Source: Mycobacterium numidiamassiliense (GTDB lineage Bacteria; Actinomycetota; Actinomycetes; Mycobacteriales; Mycobacteriaceae). Taken from it: a stretch of 64,000 nucleotides of DNA. Position numbers and translations under genes: made by a program. Below, one piece after another: positions 60,400 to 64,000 of the stretch (position 1 is its first letter; each line of letters opens with the position of its first letter). Where the stretch lies: assembly GCF_900157365.1 (NCBI RefSeq), contig NZ_FUEZ01000004.1, positions 4,060,966-4,124,965 of the forward strand. Direction: 5' to 3'. The notes under the pieces are model-generated. The model was not told the DNA's origin. It saw nothing but the letters and a program-made list of their open reading frames with translations, and searched no databases.

Positions 60400-61232
60400 G
60401 GCTGGTACCCGCGCTTGTAGCGGGTCAGCCCCTCCTGCATCACCGCGGCAACCATCTCGCCGGTCTGAGTGAAGATCTTGCCCTGGCACAGCGCGCGACC
60501 GCCGTTGGCCGACGGCGAGGACTGGTCGTAGAGCAACCACTCGTCGGCGCGGAATGCCCGCATGAACCACATCGCGTGATCCAGCGAGGCCACCTGCAGA
60601 TGCTCACGCACGTCGAGGTGGGTGACCTGCGCCGATCCCAGCAACGTGAGGTCACTCATGTAAGCCAGCGCGCAGATATGCAGCACCGGGTCGTCCGGCA
60701 GCGGGTCGCGGTGGCGGAACCACACCTGCTGCTGGGCGGCCTTGACCGGTGAGAGCTGCAGGCGCTCGCGCGGCACGATGCAGACGTCCCACTCTTCGAA
60801 CTGCTTGAATCCGGCGTCGTCGAACACCTTGATCGAATCCAGACCAGGCAGCCCGTCGGGCGGCGGCGCGGGTGGCATCGGGTCCTGGTGGTGGATGCCT
60901 TCCTGGTCGGTCTGGAAAGAGGCACCCATGCTGAAAATGATTTCGCCGTGCTGGATGGCGTTGACCCGCCTGGTGGCAAACGAGCCGCCGTCACGCGTGC
61001 GCTCGACGATGAAAACCGTGCGCTCCTTGGCGTCCCCGGGCCGCAGGAAATACCCGTGCAGCGAGTGCACCTGGTAACGCGGGTCGACGGTGCGCACCGC
61101 CGACACCAGCGATTGGCCGGCCACATGGCCGCCGAAGGTGCGCTGCAGGAATCCCGACTCCGGGCTGAAGATGCTGCCGCGATAGATGTTGATCTCGAGT
61201 TGCTCGAGATCCAGGATCTCTTCGATCGACAC
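60396..61232 (-). CDS. tesB2: acyl-CoA thioesterase II
   Basis: 278-residue double-hotdog thioesterase. Visible: F-G-G-H-V-A-G-Q-S-L-V-S-A, V-H-S-L-H-G-Y-F-L-R-P-G-D, the S-L-D-H-A-M-W-F motif with the catalytic aspartate of the second hotdog, and Q-G-K-I-F-T-Q-T-G. It sits between pdxS and pdxT, as in M. tuberculosis (Rv2605c), although its function is unrelated to vitamin B6. ATG start at 61230-61232, nine bases after the pdxS stop. Confidence 0.92.
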   Translation of the reverse strand: MSIEEILDLEQLEINIYRGSIFSPESGFLQRTFGGHVAGQSLVSAVRTVDPRYQVHSLHGYFLRPGDAKERTVFIVERTRDGGSFATRRVNAIQHGEIIFSMGASFQTDQEGIHHQDPMPPAPPPDGLPGLDSIKVFDDAGFKQFEEWDVCIVPRERLQLSPVKAAQQQVWFRHRDPLPDDPVLHICALAYMSDLTLLGSAQVTHLDVREHLQVASLDHAMWFMRAFRADEWLLYDQSSPSANGGRALCQGKIFTQTGEMVAAVMQEGLTRYKRGYQP

Positions 61233-61241
61233 GAACTGTTT

Positions 61242-62153
61242 TTACCAGCCGCGCTCGGCCAGGCGATGCGGCTGCGCGATCTGCTCCACGTTGATGCCGA
61301 CCATCGCTTCGCCCAGGCCGCGAGAGACCTTGGCCAGCACGTCGGGATCGTCGTAGAAGGTGGTGGCCTTGACGATGGCCGCCGCGCGCTGCGCCGGATC
61401 CCCGGATTTGAAGATGCCGGAGCCGACGAAGACGCCCTCGGCGCCGAGTTGCATCATCATCGCGGCGTCGGCGGGGGTGGCGATGCCGCCCGCGGTGAAC
61501 AACGTGACGGGCAGCTTGCCCGCCTGGGCCACCTCGACGACGAGTTCGTAAGGTGCCTGCAATTCCTTTGCTGCAACGAACAATTCGTCTTCCGACAACG
61601 ATGTCAACCGCCGGATCTCGCCGCCGATCGCCCGCATGTGCGTGGTCGCGTTGGAGACGTCGCCGGTGCCGGCCTCACCCTTGGACCGGATCATCGCGGC
61701 ACCCTCGGCGATGCGGCGCAGCGCCTCACCGAGATTGGTCGCCCCGCACACGAACGGCACGGTGAACTTCCACTTGTCGATGTGATGGGTGTAGTCGGCC
61801 GGGGTCAGCACCTCGGACTCGTCGACGTAGTCGACACCCAGGCTCTGCAGAATCTGCGCTTCGACGAAGTGCCCGATGCGCGCTTTGGCCATCACCGGGA
61901 TGGTGACCGCGGAGATGATGCCCTCGATCATGTCGGGATCGCTCATCCGTGATACGCCGCCCTGGGCACGAATGTCGGCGGGTACGCGTTCCAGCGCCAT
62001 CACCGCGACGGCGCCGGCACCTTCGGCGATCCGGGCCTGCTCCGGGGTGACGACGTCCATGATGACGCCGCCCTTGAGCATCTCGGCCATGCCGCGCTTG
62101 ACCCGCGCCGTTCCGGTTCGCCCGCTGCCGTTCGGTTGGGGGGCGGTATCCAC
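61242..62153 (-). CDS. pdxS: pyridoxal 5'-phosphate synthase lyase subunit PdxS
   Basis: 303-residue TIM-barrel subunit that forms PLP from ribose 5-phosphate, glyceraldehyde 3-phosphate and ammonia from PdxT. The family signature LFTAGGIATPADAAMMM is present, with MDVVTPEQARIAE at the start of the barrel and K-A-R-I-G-H-F for an active-site lysine. The GTG at 62151-62153 with GAAGGAGA upstream is preferred over the open frame extending to 62237. First gene of the pdxS-tesB2-pdxT operon. Confidence 0.96.
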   Translation of the reverse strand: MDTAPQPNGSGRTGTARVKRGMAEMLKGGVIMDVVTPEQARIAEGAGAVAVMALERVPADIRAQGGVSRMSDPDMIEGIISAVTIPVMAKARIGHFVEAQILQSLGVDYVDESEVLTPADYTHHIDKWKFTVPFVCGATNLGEALRRIAEGAAMIRSKGEAGTGDVSNATTHMRAIGGEIRRLTSLSEDELFVAAKELQAPYELVVEVAQAGKLPVTLFTAGGIATPADAAMMMQLGAEGVFVGSGIFKSGDPAQRAAAIVKATTFYDDPDVLAKVSRGLGEAMVGINVEQIAQPHRLAERGW

Positions 62154-62350
62154 TGCTGATTCTCCTTCAAACGGATGCCGGTCCAGTCTAGTGCTGAGCG
62201 AAAAGCGCGCGTTCCCGCCGGGGTAGAGCAAACACACATCTCGTAGTTAGATGTTTCATAGTTGTTCGCGCAACGATGATGCGGGAGGCGAGTCGTCGGG
62301 TGACCGCCACGGCCACAGAGCCGTGGCGCCGGGCTGAGAAGAGGACCCGA

Positions 62351-63430
62351 ATGGTGCCGGACTACGTGCTGATGCCGCCCGAAACCAACTCGGCGCTCAT
62401 GTACGCCGGTCCCCGCTCGGGTTCGATGTGGGCGGCGGCGGCGGCGTGGGATGTGGTGGCGGCTGAATTGGGCTCGGCAGCAAGTTCCTTCCAGACGGCG
62501 CTGTCCGTACTCGGTGGCTCGTGGCAGGGACCGTCGGCAATCTCGATGGCGACGGCGGCGGCCCCTTATGTGCAGTGGTTGAGCGCGGCGTCCGCTCAGG
62601 CGGAGCAGGCGGCCAACGAAGCCCGGTTAGCCGCCGGAGCGTTCGACGCGGCGTTCATCGCGACGGTGCCCCCGCCGTTGATCGCCGCCAACCGGGCCCA
62701 GCTGGCGATGCTGATCGCGACGAACATCCTGGGCCAAAACACCGCGGCAATCGCGGCGACCGAAGCCGCATACGCCGAAATGTGGGCCCAGGACGTGACG
62801 GCGATGACGGGTTACGACGCCAGCACCGCCGCGGTCGAGGCCGAGTGGACGTCGTTCAGCGACCCGCCCGCCGTCTTGCCGGGCTCCGCCATCCCGGCGC
62901 AGTCGACCGCCTCCGAGCTGTTCTCGCCGCTCGGCCAGTCGTCGTCGCTGTTGTCCACGTTGCAGACCTCGATGTCACGGCTGCAAATGCTTTCGACGCC
63001 GGCCGAACTCGCGATGGAGCCCATGAACATGGCGATGGGCCAAATCATGACGGGGGCCAATCCGTTGCTCGGCGGCGCCGCCGGCACCCCGGCAATGACC
63101 CCGGCCCTGCTGCCCGCGGCAGGCCCGGCGGCGCCGACACTGAGCACGGCGCATCTGGTAAGCCCGGCGCTCTCGGCAGGCATGAGCCGGGCCAATTCCA
63201 TTGGTGCACTGTCAGTTCCGGCGAACTGGCCCGATAGCGTGCCGGCCGCCGGCCCGACTCATACAATTGCCGCGACGCCGGCTGCCGCTGCGGGCGACGT
63301 CGCGGTCAACGCGCCCGGCAGACCGTACCTGCCCTCGATGGGCTCGCCCTCGCGCGGAATGACCGCCGCTGCCCCTCCAGCGATCGCCGCCGCCCGCGCC
63401 GGCGCGGCGCAGCGCCGGGTTCCCGAATAG
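62351..63430 (+). CDS. PPE family protein, SVP subfamily
   Basis: 359 residues. The N-terminal 180-residue PPE domain has the M-P-P-E-T-N-S motif and a W-Q-G segment (S-W-Q-G-P-S) between helices. The SVP motif G-A-L-S-V-P-A-N-W lies at about residues 285-293, placing it in the PPE-SVP group. These proteins are exported by type VII systems, usually paired with a PE protein. I chose the ATG at 62351, 14 bases after an AGAAGAGGA site. A PE gene follows 16 bases later. Confidence 0.88.
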   Translation: MVPDYVLMPPETNSALMYAGPRSGSMWAAAAAWDVVAAELGSAASSFQTALSVLGGSWQGPSAISMATAAAPYVQWLSAASAQAEQAANEARLAAGAFDAAFIATVPPPLIAANRAQLAMLIATNILGQNTAAIAATEAAYAEMWAQDVTAMTGYDASTAAVEAEWTSFSDPPAVLPGSAIPAQSTASELFSPLGQSSSLLSTLQTSMSRLQMLSTPAELAMEPMNMAMGQIMTGANPLLGGAAGTPAMTPALLPAAGPAAPTLSTAHLVSPALSAGMSRANSIGALSVPANWPDSVPAAGPTHTIAATPAAAAGDVAVNAPGRPYLPSMGSPSRGMTAAAPPAIAAARAGAAQRRVPE

Positions 63431-63446
63431 CCAAGCGGGGCATGCG

Positions 63447-64000
63447 ATGTCGTTCGTGATCACAGACCCGAGCATGATGGCGGCGGCCGCCGATGAGATG
63501 CAGTCGGTCGGATCGGCACTCGCCGCGACGAACACCGCCGCGGCGGCCCCGACGACGACCGTGCTACCACCGGGCGCGGATTCGGTGTCGGTGCGCGCCG
63601 CGGCCCTGCTCGACGCGCACGCCCAGCAGTACCAGGCGTTCAGCGCCCAGGCGGAGGTGTTTCAGAACCAGTTCGTGCAGACGCTGAACGCCGCTCAGCA
63701 GTTCTACGCCGAAACTGAGGCGTCCAACATGTCCGCCATGCAGTTGACGTCGAACACGTCACCGACGACGTCGCAGGACATTGCGCTGATCATGGGGGGC
63801 ACCACCAACCCGACACCCAGTGCCACCTATGTGCAGGAGGTCTACCAAACCTTCGTCCTCCCGAAGTACCCCAGCTATACCGCGCAGGGTCTATACACGC
63901 CCGAGCAGTTGTGGCCGCTCACCGGCCTCACTAGCGAACCCTTCGGGCAGTCGGTCCAACAGGGCGTCGCGATACTGAACAACGCGATCATGACCGATAC
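63447..64000 (+). CDS. PE family protein with start of a PE-PPE domain (runs off the window)
   Basis: The ATG at 63447 starts MSFVITDPSMMAAAADEMQS, a PE domain of about 95 residues. It is followed by IALIMGGTTNPTP, the beginning of a PE-PPE (PF08237) alpha/beta hydrolase-like domain, and then YVQEVYQTFVLPKY and so on to the window end (184 codons visible). Proteins of this type may be cell-surface esterases or lipases; the catalytic triad lies mostly outside the window. Its close spacing to the PPE gene suggests co-transcription, though in most PE-PPE pairs the PE gene comes first. Confidence 0.85.
   Translation, partial: MSFVITDPSMMAAAADEMQSVGSALAATNTAAAAPTTTVLPPGADSVSVRAAALLDAHAQQYQAFSAQAEVFQNQFVQTLNAAQQFYAETEASNMSAMQLTSNTSPTTSQDIALIMGGTTNPTPSATYVQEVYQTFVLPKYPSYTAQGLYTPEQLWPLTGLTSEPFGQSVQQGVAILNNAIMTD

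Noticed and set aside
62307..62326. 7-bp hairpin (CCACGGC / GCCGTGG) in the leader of the PPE gene
   Set aside because: Too short and in GC-rich sequence; similar stems are common by chance.

Overview
This is one contiguous piece of a slow-growing, non-tuberculous Mycobacterium chromosome. It has high GC and many GTG starts. Gene order follows the M. tuberculosis Rv2551c-Rv2606c stretch closely: aroE-mltG-ruvX-alaS, aspS, hisS, ppiB, relA-apt-secF-secD-yajC, gabT-car, ruvCBA, the Rv2597-Rv2601 block, and yebC-pdxT-tesB2-pdxS. A PPE-PE pair closes the window. It is not M. tuberculosis complex: dhaA, the vapBC40/41 modules and one copy of the Rv2557/Rv2558 pair are absent, while a HelR/HelD-type helicase, two kinase-cyclophilin genes and several small membrane genes are added. 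I cannot name the species.

Layout. 1-9.1 kb: acyl-CoA dehydrogenase fragment, prepilin peptidase, aroE, mltG, ruvX, alaS, a YjbQ protein, a starvation-type protein, a YCII protein and rarA. 9.2-18.5 kb: a proline-rich membrane protein broken by a perfect 61-bp inverted repeat, then a transglutaminase / ATP-grasp / alpha-E / metallopeptidase cluster. 18.5-28.1 kb: YjbR-type protein, FUSC transporter, F420-type oxidoreductase, aspS, ketopantoate reductase, SRPBCC protein, zinc metallopeptidase, secreted protein, acid phosphatase and an SOS-box-linked radical SAM enzyme. 28.2-33 kb: helR-like gene, small secreted protein, hisS, glyoxalase-II-type hydrolase. 33.1-37.8 kb: ppiB followed by two tandem receptor kinases carrying cyclophilin-like outer domains. 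37.8-46.1 kb: relA, apt, peptide-binding lipoprotein, secF, secD, yajC on the minus strand. 46.4-51.4 kb: gabT and carboxylic acid reductase. 51.5-55 kb: two small membrane genes and ruvB-ruvA-ruvC with an SOS box. 55.2-58.8 kb: five-gene operon ending in a membrane-fused spermidine synthase. 58.8-62.2 kb: yebC and the vitamin B6 genes. 62.3 kb to the end: PPE and PE.

Two points matter most. First, positions 23881-24045 are not genomic. They read as Illumina P7 adaptor, then an 8-nt index matching Nextera N702, then the Nextera transposase end, preceded by poly-T and AT-rich junk. This artefact splits the zinc metallopeptidase gene. The 61-bp perfect inverted repeat at 9281-9459, which splits another conserved gene, is suspect for the same reason. 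Second, the biological highlight is the ppiB-kinase-kinase array. Both transmembrane Ser/Thr kinases carry an extracytoplasmic domain clearly derived from the adjacent cyclophilin PpiB, but with the expected catalytic residues replaced. This suggests recruitment of a dead isomerase as a sensor.

No gene-free stretch exceeds about 300 bases apart from the broken regions described. I saw no tRNA, rRNA, CRISPR array, insertion sequence or prophage.
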